Source: Rhodospirillales bacterium (GTDB lineage: Bacteria; Pseudomonadota; Alphaproteobacteria; SP197). From it: a DNA stretch of 64,000 bases. The translations under genes and the position numbers were made by a program. The stretch spans positions 794,523 through 858,522 of the forward strand of contig JACONG010000016.1 of assembly GCA_014323865.1 (NCBI GenBank), written 5' to 3'. This document shows positions 42,782-51,604 of the stretch, in pieces. A model generated the notes under the pieces. The model was given only the letters and a program-made list of their open reading frames with translations. It searched no databases and was not told the DNA's origin. The number at the start of each line of letters is the position of its first letter. Position 1 is the stretch's first letter.

Positions 42782-43248
42782 ACCTCTTTCTGCTCAATCT
42801 TGTTCTGGCCCTGGTCTGGGGGGCCGTGACGGGAAGTTTTGCTCCCGGCAACCTGATTTTCGGCTTCATCCTGGGTTTCCTCTCGCTTTGGTTGGTCCGC
42901 GACCGTGTCGATCGTCGGAATTTCTATCGCCCTGCACGGGTTGCGCTGTTGATCTGGGAGTTCCTGAAGGAGCTTTGTCTTTCATCCGTCCGGGTGGCAC
43001 GGGACACGCTGAGCCCTCGGATGACGTTCCAACCGTCGACCATCGCCGTGCCGCTCCACCTAAGGCAGGACGCGGAAATCATGCTGCTGGCCAATCTGAT
43101 CAGCTTGACGCCCGGAACCCTCAGCGTCGATGTGTCGAGCGACAGATCGACTCTCTACATTCACGCCATGGATGTGGACGATCCGGACGAACTCTGCCGC
43201 GAGATCAAGGATGGGTTCGAGAACCTGATCAGGAATGCAATGGAGTAG
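42778..43248 (+). CDS. mrpE: Mrp antiporter subunit E
   Basis: A 156-residue protein with two N-terminal hydrophobic segments and a cytoplasmic domain that ends with LANLISLTPGTLSVDV, the MnhE hallmark, and HAMDVDDPDEL. It overlaps mrpD by ATGA. Confidence 0.92.
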   Translation: MNLFLLNLVLALVWGAVTGSFAPGNLIFGFILGFLSLWLVRDRVDRRNFYRPARVALLIWEFLKELCLSSVRVARDTLSPRMTFQPSTIAVPLHLRQDAEIMLLANLISLTPGTLSVDVSSDRSTLYIHAMDVDDPDELCREIKDGFENLIRNAME

Positions 43249-43249
43249 A

Positions 43250-43636
43250 ATGATGGACGCGTTCGGTCAGACCTTTCTCGAGTTTGCAACGACGGTTGCC
43301 TTTGCCTCCCTGTTGGTCGCATTCGCGTTTACCGTCTACCGCTTGTTGCGTGGACCCAGCTTCGCAGACCGCGTTCTGTCTCTCGACTTTCTGATGCTCA
43401 TCGGCATCGGCTTCATCGCCGTCAAGGCGTTGGCTTCCAGCGAGTTCAGCTATATCGACGTGGCGATCGCGATGGCTCTGGTGGGTTTCCTCGCAACGGT
43501 TGCGTTTGCGCGTTATATCCATCGACGGGCGAGGGCCACCGATGCCGAGCCGAACGAAGACCTGGAAGAGGTTCCGCTGCATTCGAGTGGCGGGATACGA
43601 ACGGCAAGCCGTTCGGGCCAGGGCGGTGAGCCATGA
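43250..43636 (+). CDS. mrpF: Mrp antiporter subunit F
   Basis: A 128-residue protein with three hydrophobic segments and the MnhF motif YRLLRGPSFADRVLSLDFL. GGAG precedes the ATG at 43250, which sits one base after the mrpE stop. The C-terminal extension (about 40 residues, acidic then basic) is longer than in many homologues. It overlaps mrpG by ATGA. Confidence 0.9.
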   Translation: MMDAFGQTFLEFATTVAFASLLVAFAFTVYRLLRGPSFADRVLSLDFLMLIGIGFIAVKALASSEFSYIDVAIAMALVGFLATVAFARYIHRRARATDAEPNEDLEEVPLHSSGGIRTASRSGQGGEP

Positions 43637-43998
43637 TCGACCTGATTGCAGGCGTCCTGATCCTGGTCGGCGCCCTGTTCTCTCTTGTTGCCGGGATCGG
43701 TTTGTTCCGGCTGCCGGATGTCTACCTTCGGATGCATGCGGCGACGAAGGCCGGCACCCTGGGCAGCGGGCTGATGCTGCTGGCTGCCGGCGTTCACTCT
43801 CAGGAATTGGAGGTCATCGCCTGGGTCCTCTCAGGCATCGTCTTCCTGATGATCACCGCCCCGATCGGCGCGCATCTTCTTGGTCGCGCGGCTTACCTCG
43901 CAGGGGTACCGATGTGGTCCCGGACAAAAGCCGATGCACTGGCTGGCAAGTACGACAGCAAGGGCGAGTTCCTCAAGGGTTCCCGGCCCGAGAAGTAA
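43633..43998 (+). CDS. mrpG: Mrp antiporter subunit G
   Basis: A 121-residue protein with three hydrophobic segments and the MnhG motif FRLPDVYLRMHAATKAGTLG. It closes the mrpABCDEFG operon, a complete seven-gene group 1 set with all genes overlapping or abutting. Confidence 0.92.
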   Translation: MIDLIAGVLILVGALFSLVAGIGLFRLPDVYLRMHAATKAGTLGSGLMLLAAGVHSQELEVIAWVLSGIVFLMITAPIGAHLLGRAAYLAGVPMWSRTKADALAGKYDSKGEFLKGSRPEK

Positions 43999-44029
43999 AC
44001 CGCTCTGGCCCAAACGATCCGTTGTGGCC

Positions 44030-44523
44030 TCGGGGCCTTGGAGAGTGGCAGGACCAAACCGGGGCGGTCTGCGGTCGCCATGCATCCTGCTCCGCCCATC
44101 TGCTCGCCACGGCGATATGGATGTCGGTGAGACAGGGCCCTGAAGGTAGAAGTACAGGGTGTTTTTCTCCTAGGGTGCCTCTCTCCCTGCAATCGCGCGT
44201 TCGACACGCAGCCAGCGTCGGTGCCGGATGGAACGGGCAAGGTTCCGCACCCGTTCCGCTGCGTCCTCGGGCAAGAGCATCGTCCCGGGATGGCGTCCGA
44301 CAAGCGTCAGCAGGATCGCAACCGATTCCGTGAGCGTCGCTCCGTCGGGAGTGAGGAAAGCGGCAATCTTACGCTGCAGATTGACAATGGCATAGGCATC
44401 GTCGCGCTGTGCTTTGTCCTCCCTGTCCACATCGCGGACCTCATAGCGCGCGCCGATCTCCGCAAGCACCATCTTTACGGTTAGGGAACCGGACCACCGG
44501 TGGCCAAAAAGAACATAAGTCAT
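44030..44523 (-). pseudogene. Decayed glutathione S-transferase
   Basis: From ATG at 44523 the frame reads a GST N-terminal thioredoxin-like domain (TYVLFGHRWSGSLTVKMVLA, then IAAFLTPDGATLTESVAILL), which ends after 117 residues at 44170 with an unrelated tail. The expected C-terminal helices appear in another frame downstream (TDIHIAVASRWAEQDAWR, around 44130-44076). At least one indel has destroyed the gene. Confidence 0.65.
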
Positions 44524-44740
44524 GTCTGCGCATACCTTGGTACCCACAGCCATTCCACCGTAAGGAAATGAAGGGTCGTCGACAGCCTGCCGTTCGGTCT
44601 TTGCGCCGTCGTTGGCCTCGTGAGCGTAGAGACTCACCCGAGCCACTTGTCCAGCGTTCGTTGCTCTCCAACAACAACATCATCCTTTTACGAAGCACCC
44701 GCTCCTACCCCCCGGCACCAGCGCAGACCGACCCCCCGCG

Positions 44741-46261
44741 TCAGGCTGTCCGCGTGACCTTGAGCGTCACCTTACCCCGATTGTTGCCATAGAAGTGCCA
44801 GGCATCGTTCGCAAAGCAGTAGAGGTATCCGGCGCGATGCGTTTCGTTGTAGGGAATGGCGAGTTCGGTTGCCGTGCCGATCTTGAACACCTCATGCAGC
44901 GATTCGTCACCAGCATTCGCGATCGCCCCCATCAAGCAGAACCAGGGAGCCTTCTCGTACCGTTTCGAGCCTTTGAGGTCAGCCTGCTCGTTCTTGGTGA
45001 TCTCCTTTAAAATGCCTTCGACCTTGCCAATAAGCGTTCCGATCGCTGTAACGAATTCACCTAGGTAGAACTGATCGTCGTCGGCCCCGCCGGGGCCACT
45101 TGGAATGTTGCCGTCGAGCCACTCACCGTGTGCCTCGAACGTGTAGGTCGCTCCGGCGTTCAGGAAGACGCCAGTTTCGTTCCATGGGTCCCTTGAGAAG
45201 ATGTCGAGTGTGACGGAATCGTTGATCTTGAGGTGCTTCGTCTTGCGATAGGGCGCTTGGGTGATCGGCGGCCGCACATGCCGCTCCCATGCCGATTCAT
45301 GCAAGGTCTCCCCCACATGTTCCTCCAGAATCTCCGGCGACGGGCGCGGCTGGGTACGAAGCATGGCGTACATACCATCAAGCGTGTTGTGGAGAACGTC
45401 CCTCGGGTCCGGTTCGATCTGACCGATCAGGTCTTCCTGGATTCCAAGGCCCTGTTTCTGCGCCTCGTCAATCATCCAGCTGAGTGCGCCATCAGAGAGA
45501 CCGCGCTCAGGCCAGCCACCACCGACATCGCCGTGACCGCCGGGAAACCAGACCTGCTTCGCATCCGGGTGGTCGTTCGTCTCAGTCCAGAGTGTCGGCA
45601 CGAAGTTGGCACGCATCTCGTCGAGCGCGACGGCATGGCGGGCGTGCAGGACGTGCGCGCTCAGGCTCGTATTGTGGAACGTGTGGGAGTCACGATCCTC
45701 AAGCAGGTTCAGGATCACAAGGTTGTCGGGGATCCCGAGGGCACCAACCGTATCCCAGACGCCCAGGAAGTGGATATCTACCCCTGTCGTGAACGCGTAG
45801 CCTGCTATTGAGGCAACCTGATCGGGTGTCGTCTGCCGACGATACGCTTTAGAGAATACGTTCTCGACACCTTGCCAGATTTCTCCGTCGCTGAGCCCGT
45901 TCGGGTTCAGCAGACCACAGGACACGACGAGGCCCGACAGGCTGCGAACGGTATAGGCTCCGCGGCTGTAACCGAACAGATAGATGCGGTCTCCAGCCCG
46001 GTAGTTGTCACACAGCCACTTATAGGCGCTCTGGATGTTCTTGTTGAGGCCATCGCCGGTCCCGCCGCCCAAGACCTTGTTATGCCAGGTTCCGTCGGTG
46101 CCGACACCGGGATGATAGTAAGTGAGCTGCATACGCCCTTCTGCATCGTTCTCGGCCAGTACATTATGCAGAAGAACCACATTCGTCGGCGTGGGTACGC
46201 CGTCCTTCATCTGATCCGGTGTGTTCCATGTGCCGTCACAACTGACGATCAGATTGCGCAT
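44741..46261 (-). CDS. DUF2235 alpha/beta hydrolase with PA-IL-like C-terminal domain
   Basis: A 506-residue protein. Residues 1-300 are a DUF2235 hydrolase: MRNLIVSCDGTWNTPDQ start, nucleophile elbow FGYSRGAYTVRSL near residue 98, aspartate in LGVWDTVGALG and histidine in PGGHGDVGGGW. This fold is shared with Tle1-type phospholipase effectors. The C-terminus (about 380-506) reads like a PA-IL/LecA-type beta-sandwich (TYTFEAHGEWLDG, LMGAIANAGD, HFYGNNRGKVTLKV). GGAGGG precedes the ATG by seven bases. No signal peptide or type VI genes are nearby; use as a toxin is only a suggestion. Confidence 0.85.
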   Translation of the reverse strand: MRNLIVSCDGTWNTPDQMKDGVPTPTNVVLLHNVLAENDAEGRMQLTYYHPGVGTDGTWHNKVLGGGTGDGLNKNIQSAYKWLCDNYRAGDRIYLFGYSRGAYTVRSLSGLVVSCGLLNPNGLSDGEIWQGVENVFSKAYRRQTTPDQVASIAGYAFTTGVDIHFLGVWDTVGALGIPDNLVILNLLEDRDSHTFHNTSLSAHVLHARHAVALDEMRANFVPTLWTETNDHPDAKQVWFPGGHGDVGGGWPERGLSDGALSWMIDEAQKQGLGIQEDLIGQIEPDPRDVLHNTLDGMYAMLRTQPRPSPEILEEHVGETLHESAWERHVRPPITQAPYRKTKHLKINDSVTLDIFSRDPWNETGVFLNAGATYTFEAHGEWLDGNIPSGPGGADDDQFYLGEFVTAIGTLIGKVEGILKEITKNEQADLKGSKRYEKAPWFCLMGAIANAGDESLHEVFKIGTATELAIPYNETHRAGYLYCFANDAWHFYGNNRGKVTLKVTRTA

Positions 46262-47157
46262 GGGTAAGCCCTCCTTTTCTTTGTGCCCGTTCCTTGGGTT
46301 TCGCTCGAAGCAAGAAATCGGGGGTTGCTTTGACCAAGCGGGATTCAGAATCCATTGACACTATACTCGGATGCGTCCAGAGTGGCAAGCGGGAGAGGTG
46401 TGTGCCAGCGTGTTGTCGTGCTCAATCGCATCATAAACCGCGTGTACTGCCACTCGACTCAAACTGCCAGAAGCCATGGGCCGGGTCGCCGACCTTGTGA
46501 CGGTGCGCGAACCTCGACGCCTGCAGGCCAATCGCAAGCAGGATAACCCGCGCCGCTCGACTGTCCCCACGTTCCGACAACAGCGCAAAGGCGGCTGGCA
46601 TCCCAAGGTCACGAACATTCGTCGATAGGCCGTCTCAACAACTTATGATTGCTGTTCGTCGGCGGGTTGGTTCGCGATACCACACAGGGTTCGGCGTCAT
46701 TGGTAGCGCCGTGTCTGTCGGTTTGTTCACACTCGGCGAGCACACATATGGTGCGCGGACTCAGAGGCTATCGGGGGGACGCACGCTAGGGGGAATCGGT
46801 CCGCTATCGGCAGTTCTGTGTCGTTGTTTTGATCATGGTGACGTCACGTATTGTTGACAGCACCGGTATTGACCCGGCCAGACTGAACCAGTCCCGTCAG
46901 ATCGGAACAGCAACCGACCACGTCATAGAACAACTGGCCAGCGGCTTGGGTCTGTGGCTCGTGGATTTTCTGATACAACCTACATCTTGATCAGACCCGG
47001 TTCTGGTCCCGACTCTGTTCAGCGGCTGTCCGCAGGAGGCCCGGAAGGCATCGACTCGACGAGGTGACGGTCTTGAGAGCCCGCCCCGATCTTCTCAGGG
47101 CCGACCAACCGCAGCTCGACAGGGGTTGATCGGCATATTGCAATCAAATAGTCGTGA
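46262..47157. other. Accessory stretch with no recognisable gene
   Basis: About 0.9 kb of lower GC sequence between the DUF2235 gene and the NERD gene. The short frames present have no family character or ribosome binding sites. No RNA gene, repeat array or insertion sequence end is seen. Confidence 0.5.
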
Positions 47158-47229
47158 AACACACGCCACTTAGCAGGGACAAGAAAAATCGAAATCGCGC
47201 CCATCATATCTCTGGCCGCTTTTTTCGTC

Positions 47230-47949
47230 TTGGCCGCGGTTTTTCTTGTCCGTTTCGCCACGTCCCCTACGGCCAAGGCCAAGGGCGATCGTGCCGAGAG
47301 GAGGGTCAGCACAAGCATTAGCCGCTCGTTTGGCAACGCTGGATATCAGGTCATCGACAACGTGACATTGCCGACGAGGACCGGGACGACCCAAATCGAC
47401 CATCTGATCGTGTCACCCTACGGGGTCTTTGTTGTGGAGACCAAGAACCTGTCTGGATGGATCTTCGGCCGTGAAGATCAGCAGAACTGGACGCAGATCC
47501 TTCACAAGAAAAAATACAGATTCTTCAATCCCATAAGGCAAAATAACCATCACATGTTAGCGGTGAAGCGACTACTGAAACTTCGATCTGACCAGATACA
47601 TGATGTCGTTGTATTTGTCGGAAACTCTAAATTCAAGACTGTGATGCCAACGAATGTCGTTTCGGGTATCCGACAGCTTCGCCAGTTCGTACGATCGAAG
47701 ATTGAACGTGTGATGTCACAAGAAGAAGTTCTCCGTGTGATTGCTGAGATCAGAGCCCAGCGACTAGAGCCTGGTCGAGAGACCGAACGCTTACATCTCC
47801 GAAACGTTCAGGCCGGAGCCCATCGGCGATCATCGGGCTGTCCCCGTTGTGGAAGCCCGATGGTGATGCGGACGAACAGATCAACCGGCGACCCCTTTCT
47901 GGGCTGTGAACGTTACCCGATATGCAGAGGCACCCGACCTGCACCGTGA
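47230..47949 (+). CDS. NERD domain protein with topoisomerase-type zinc finger
   Basis: A nuclease-related (NERD) domain starts with KGDRAERRVSTSISR and has TQIDHLIVSPYGVFVVETKN (catalytic D and E-x-K of the restriction-like fold). The C-terminus is a zinc ribbon like that of topoisomerase I (GCPRCGSPMVMRTN, LGCERYPICRGT). A hydrophobic segment (IISLAAFFVLAAVFLVRF) lies ahead, but the frame contains no ATG or GTG. TTG at 47230 is the only usual start and cuts the membrane segment; CTG at 47212 or a lost ATG upstream are alternatives. The frame opens at 47158. It converges with yidC. Confidence 0.78.
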   Translation: MAAVFLVRFATSPTAKAKGDRAERRVSTSISRSFGNAGYQVIDNVTLPTRTGTTQIDHLIVSPYGVFVVETKNLSGWIFGREDQQNWTQILHKKKYRFFNPIRQNNHHMLAVKRLLKLRSDQIHDVVVFVGNSKFKTVMPTNVVSGIRQLRQFVRSKIERVMSQEEVLRVIAEIRAQRLEPGRETERLHLRNVQAGAHRRSSGCPRCGSPMVMRTNRSTGDPFLGCERYPICRGTRPAP

Positions 47950-48056
47950 GACAGGGATGATCTGCACCGCCATTGGAGGCGAACGTTGCAGCTCGGCATC
48001 GGCGGCTTCGATGGCGTGGCGGGCACCCGCTGCCTCACGGGCTGGAGGACGATACG

Positions 48057-49814
48057 CTAATCGACGCCTTCCTTCTTCATGATGAACCACTGCTGCACGA
48101 TCGAGAGCAGGTTGTTCCAGGTCCAGTAGATCACCAGACCCGCGGGGAACGTGGCGAAGATGAAGAGGAAGATCAGCGGCATGAACATGAAGATGCGCGC
48201 CTGCATCGGATCGGGCGGCTGCGGGCTGATCTTCTGTTGCAGCCACATGGTGCAGGCCATCAGGAACGGCCATGCGCCGATCAGCAGGAAGCCGGGCAGG
48301 AACGCGGTCGGATCGAACGGCAGCAGGCCGAAGAGGTTCCAGATGACGGTCGGGTCCGGCGCGCTGAGATCGTCGATCCAGCCATAGAATGGCGCGTGGC
48401 GCATCTCGATCGTGACGAACAGCACCTTGTAGAGCGCGAAGAAGACCGGAATCTGGATCAGGATCGGCAGACAGCCCGACGCGGGATTGACCTTCTCCCG
48501 CTTGTACATGGCCATCATCTCCTGCTGCATCTTCTGCTTGTCCTCCTTGTAGCGCTCGCGCATCTCCTTCATTTCCGGCGCAAGCTTGCGCATCTTGCTC
48601 ATCGCCTTGTAGGACTTGTTGGCGAGCGGGAAGAAAATCAGCTTGATCGCGACGGTCAGAAGCAGGATGGCGACCCCGAAGTTGCCGCAGAGGTTTGCCA
48701 GCCAGAGCAGGACGAAGAAGATCGGCTTGGTCATGAAGTAGAACCAGCCGAAGTCGACCGCGCGGTCGAACAGCGGAATGCCGAGCTGCTCCGCATAGGT
48801 GTCGAGCTCGGTGACGACCTTGGCACCGGCGAACAGACGATCGGTCGCAGTGGTTGCCTGACCCGGCTCGATGGTGATCGCGCTGCGGTAGAAGTCGGCC
48901 TGGTAGGTGTCAATCGGTCCGCTCTGGAGATGTTGCAGGAAACGACCGTTGAACGAATCGGACTGGTCGGGGATCAGCGCGGTGAGCCAGTACTTGTCGG
49001 TAATGCCGAGCCAGCCGTTTGGGCTCTGGTATCCGACCTCGGCGGTCTCGTCGGGATCGGAGAGGTCGTCATAGTCGACCTCTTCCAGGGTCTCGTTGAA
49101 GACGCCGATCAGACCTTCGTGAAGGATGTAGAAGCCCAGGGTCTCGGGCGTGTTGTAGCGCTTCACCCGCCCGTAGGGCAGCAGGGTCACGGGCGTACCG
49201 CCATTGTTCGCAACGCTCTGCTCGACGGTGAACATGTACTTGTCGTCGATCGCGAACGTGCGTGTGAAGACCAGTCCCTCGCCGTTGTCCCAGGTCAGCG
49301 TCACCGGTGTCTCGGGCGTCAGTTTGCTGCCTGAGGCCTGCCAGACCGTGTCCTTGTCGGGCAGTGTCACCTGCGCGCCCGTTTCGGAGAGCCAGCCGAA
49401 ATCGGCAAAGTAGGGAGAGGGACCGCCGACCGGGGAGAACAGGATCACCTCGGGCGACTCGGGATCGATCCCGGTGCGGTAGCGGACCAGCGTGAGGTCG
49501 TCGAGGTGGCCGCCCGTCAGCGCGACCGAACCATGCAGGCTCGGCGTCTCGATCGGCACGCGGGCCGAAAGCGCCAGGGCTTCGCCACGCGTCAATTGAA
49601 CCGCAACGAACTCTTCGGGTTCCGTGACACTCACCCCGTCGGGCGAGGCGACTTCGGGCAGCGTGTCGCGCTCCTGCCGGGCCAGTTCGCGCTGCTGCTC
49701 GATCGCCCGCTGCTCCCGTTCGATACGCGGGATCTCGTAGAACACCTGATAGCAGACGAACATCAGGACGATGATCGCCATCGCGAGCCAGACGTTTCTC
49801 TGTTCCGATTGCAT
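48057..49814 (-). CDS. yidC: Membrane protein insertase YidC
   Basis: A 585-residue YidC/Oxa1 insertase. It has an N-terminal membrane helix (NVWLAMAIIVLMFVCYQVFY), a periplasmic beta domain (about 60-360), and a five-helix core from about 370 (GWFYFMTKPIFFVLLWLANL, GCLPILIQIPVFFALYKVLF, FIFATFPAGLVIYWTWNNLL). It inserts and folds inner-membrane proteins with or without Sec. ATG at 49814 overlaps the yidD stop by one base. Last gene of the rpmH operon in this window. Confidence 0.96.
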   Translation of the reverse strand: MQSEQRNVWLAMAIIVLMFVCYQVFYEIPRIEREQRAIEQQRELARQERDTLPEVASPDGVSVTEPEEFVAVQLTRGEALALSARVPIETPSLHGSVALTGGHLDDLTLVRYRTGIDPESPEVILFSPVGGPSPYFADFGWLSETGAQVTLPDKDTVWQASGSKLTPETPVTLTWDNGEGLVFTRTFAIDDKYMFTVEQSVANNGGTPVTLLPYGRVKRYNTPETLGFYILHEGLIGVFNETLEEVDYDDLSDPDETAEVGYQSPNGWLGITDKYWLTALIPDQSDSFNGRFLQHLQSGPIDTYQADFYRSAITIEPGQATTATDRLFAGAKVVTELDTYAEQLGIPLFDRAVDFGWFYFMTKPIFFVLLWLANLCGNFGVAILLLTVAIKLIFFPLANKSYKAMSKMRKLAPEMKEMRERYKEDKQKMQQEMMAMYKREKVNPASGCLPILIQIPVFFALYKVLFVTIEMRHAPFYGWIDDLSAPDPTVIWNLFGLLPFDPTAFLPGFLLIGAWPFLMACTMWLQQKISPQPPDPMQARIFMFMPLIFLFIFATFPAGLVIYWTWNNLLSIVQQWFIMKKEGVD

Positions 49815-50077
49815 CAGGGACTCCTTAAACGTCCGGGCCCGGAGCCCGATGCGGTTTCAGGGACGGGATCGTAGCCATGTCCGCCCAGCGGGTGGCAACG
49901 CGATACGCGACGCAGCGCAAGCCCGCCGCCGCGCCACGGTCCGTGCCGGCGAATCGCCTCCTCGGCATAGGCCGAGCAGGTCGGCATGTAGCGGCATGAC
50001 ATCGGCGTGAACGGCGAAATGCCGTAGCGGTAAACCGCGATCAGGGCGTTCATGAGGGCTGCGGCGATCCGGTTCAT
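49814..50077 (-). CDS. yidD: Membrane protein insertion efficiency factor YidD
   Basis: An 87-residue protein with the YidD pattern [23 protein letters not shown], then A-A-I-RRHG and [12 protein letters not shown]. It overlaps rnpA by ATGA and yidC by TGATG. Confidence 0.95.
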   Translation of the reverse strand: MNRIAAALMNALIAVYRYGISPFTPMSCRYMPTCSAYAEEAIRRHGPWRGGGLALRRVSRCHPLGGHGYDPVPETASGSGPGRLRSP

Positions 50078-50427
50078 GAGCGTCCCCTGGCAAGTCGGCC
50101 AAGCGCCGATTCGAGATCGTGGCGCAGGGCCGGGAAATCGCGCTGCGCCGTGGCCTGGCGGGCGATCAGGACGTAATCGGTCGCAGGAAGGCCGCCCTCG
50201 GGCAGGAGCTCGTCGGCCAGGGCCTTCAGGCGCCGGCGGGCGCGGTTGCGCACGACGGCGTTACCCACCTTGCGGCTGGCCGTGAATCCGGCCCGGATCT
50301 CGTTGTTGTCGTCGTTGCTGCGCGCGCAGGCCTGAACGACCATGCCGGGCGTCACAGCCTTGCGCCGTGCGGCCGCAACGCGAAGGTAGTCACGCCTCCG
50401 CTTCAGACGCGCAACGGCCTCGGGCAT
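50074..50427 (-). CDS. rnpA: Ribonuclease P protein component
   Basis: A 117-residue basic protein that binds the RNase P RNA. The RNR signature is [17 protein letters not shown]. The N-terminus [17 protein letters not shown] is typical of the alphaproteobacterial form. It follows rpmH by five bases. Confidence 0.95.
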   Translation of the reverse strand: MPEAVARLKRRRDYLRVAAARRKAVTPGMVVQACARSNDDNNEIRAGFTASRKVGNAVVRNRARRRLKALADELLPEGGLPATDYVLIARQATAQRDFPALRHDLESALGRLARGRS

Positions 50428-50432
50428 GAACG

Positions 50433-50567
50433 TCAGGCTGACAGACGCTTGCGACCCTTGGCACGCCGGCGTGCAAGCACGAGGCGGCCGCCTACGGTCT
50501 TCATGCGGGCGCGAAAGCCGTGTCGGCGCTTCCGGATGATCCGACTGGGCTGAAAGGTGCGCTTCAC
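50433..50567 (-). CDS. rpmH: Ribosomal protein L34
   Basis: A 44-residue protein: [20 protein letters not shown], then [19 protein letters not shown]. The GTG start at 50567 has GGAG eight bases upstream. It is the first gene of the operon, preceded by a near-consensus promoter. Confidence 0.97.
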   Translation of the reverse strand: MKRTFQPSRIIRKRRHGFRARMKTVGGRLVLARRRAKGRKRLSA

Positions 50568-50621
50568 CGTCAATTCTCCATGACTCTTGCCGCGCAACAG
50601 GTCAAACTGCGCGAGCGGCGC

Positions 50622-50650
50622 TGTATAGGTGACGGGCCCGAGGGTGTCAA
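50622..50650 (-). promoter_or_regulatory. Sigma70-type promoter of rpmH operon
   Basis: On the minus strand TTGACA (50650-50645) and TATACA (50627-50622) are separated by exactly 17 bases. The start of rpmH lies 55 bases after the -10 box. Confidence 0.75.
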
Positions 50651-50794
50651 CGCCGTGCCGTCACCAGTCTTCACGAACGGGTGACGCCGCCTTTTTGTCG
50701 GGCCGGGCGTTCCCCATAGTCTCATGCGTGACGGGGCGATCTCTTCCCTCGGGGCCGGGATCGTAGATGAGAGAAACGAGCAGGGCGACCATCC

Positions 50795-51544
50795 ATGACC
50801 CAGGACGAGACTGTCGAAACGAAGCCGAAGAACAGCCTCATGAAGAGGCTGCTGCCGATCGCCGCAATTGCGGCGATCATGGTGGCGTTCTTCGCTTCGG
50901 GTGCTCAGGAGCACGCGACATTCGCGACACTTCAGGAGAACTATGAGGAGCTTCGGGCCTTCGTCAAAAGCAACTTTGTCGTGGCGGCCATCTTGTTCGT
51001 CGTGGTCTACGCCATTGCGGCGGCGGCGTCTCTGCCGGTTGCATCGCTGCTGACGCTGATCGGTGGCTTTCTGTTCGGCTGGCTGCTCGGGACGCTGTTT
51101 ACGGTGATCGGTGCCACGACGGGCGCAACGATCCTCTTCATCGCCGCCCGCACGTCATTCGGTGAGGCCCTGCGCGAAAAGGTGAAGCCTTATCTCGGGC
51201 GCATGGAGGAAGGTTTCCATCGCGACGCCTTCAGCTATCTGCTCTTCCTCCGCCTGATGCCCGTTTTCCCCTTCGTCGTGGTCAACCTGGTTCCCGCCTT
51301 CCTCGGTGTGTCGACCCGGCTGTTCATCATGACGACCTTCATCGGGATCATCCCCGGCAGCGCCGTCTTCAACTTCATCGGCAGTGGACTGGGCGACATC
51401 CTCGTCTCGGGCGAGGAGTTCTCGCTGGAGAACGCGGTCAACCGGGAGATCATCATCGGTCTCGCAGGTCTGGCGATCGTGGCGCTGGCGCCCATTGTGT
51501 GGCGCAAGATCAAGGGCAGAGCGGGCAACGCCACGGGGTCCTGA
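50795..51544 (+). CDS. TVP38/TMEM64 family membrane protein
   Basis: A 249-residue DedA-like inner-membrane protein. It has a long N-terminal helix, the SNARE-associated core (LPVASLLTLIGGFLFGWLLG, then ATTGATILFIAARTSFG) and the re-entrant arginine segment FLRLMPVFPFVVVNLVPAFLG. The family is linked to lipid scrambling, but bacterial roles are unclear. It lies 60 bases before the flavoprotein, a common pairing. Confidence 0.88.
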   Translation: MTQDETVETKPKNSLMKRLLPIAAIAAIMVAFFASGAQEHATFATLQENYEELRAFVKSNFVVAAILFVVVYAIAAAASLPVASLLTLIGGFLFGWLLGTLFTVIGATTGATILFIAARTSFGEALREKVKPYLGRMEEGFHRDAFSYLLFLRLMPVFPFVVVNLVPAFLGVSTRLFIMTTFIGIIPGSAVFNFIGSGLGDILVSGEEFSLENAVNREIIIGLAGLAIVALAPIVWRKIKGRAGNATGS

Positions 51545-51604
51545 GGCGCTGTCCGTTCGTACCCTTCACCCCTATACTCTGTTTCATACGACCAGGAGAG
51601 TTCC

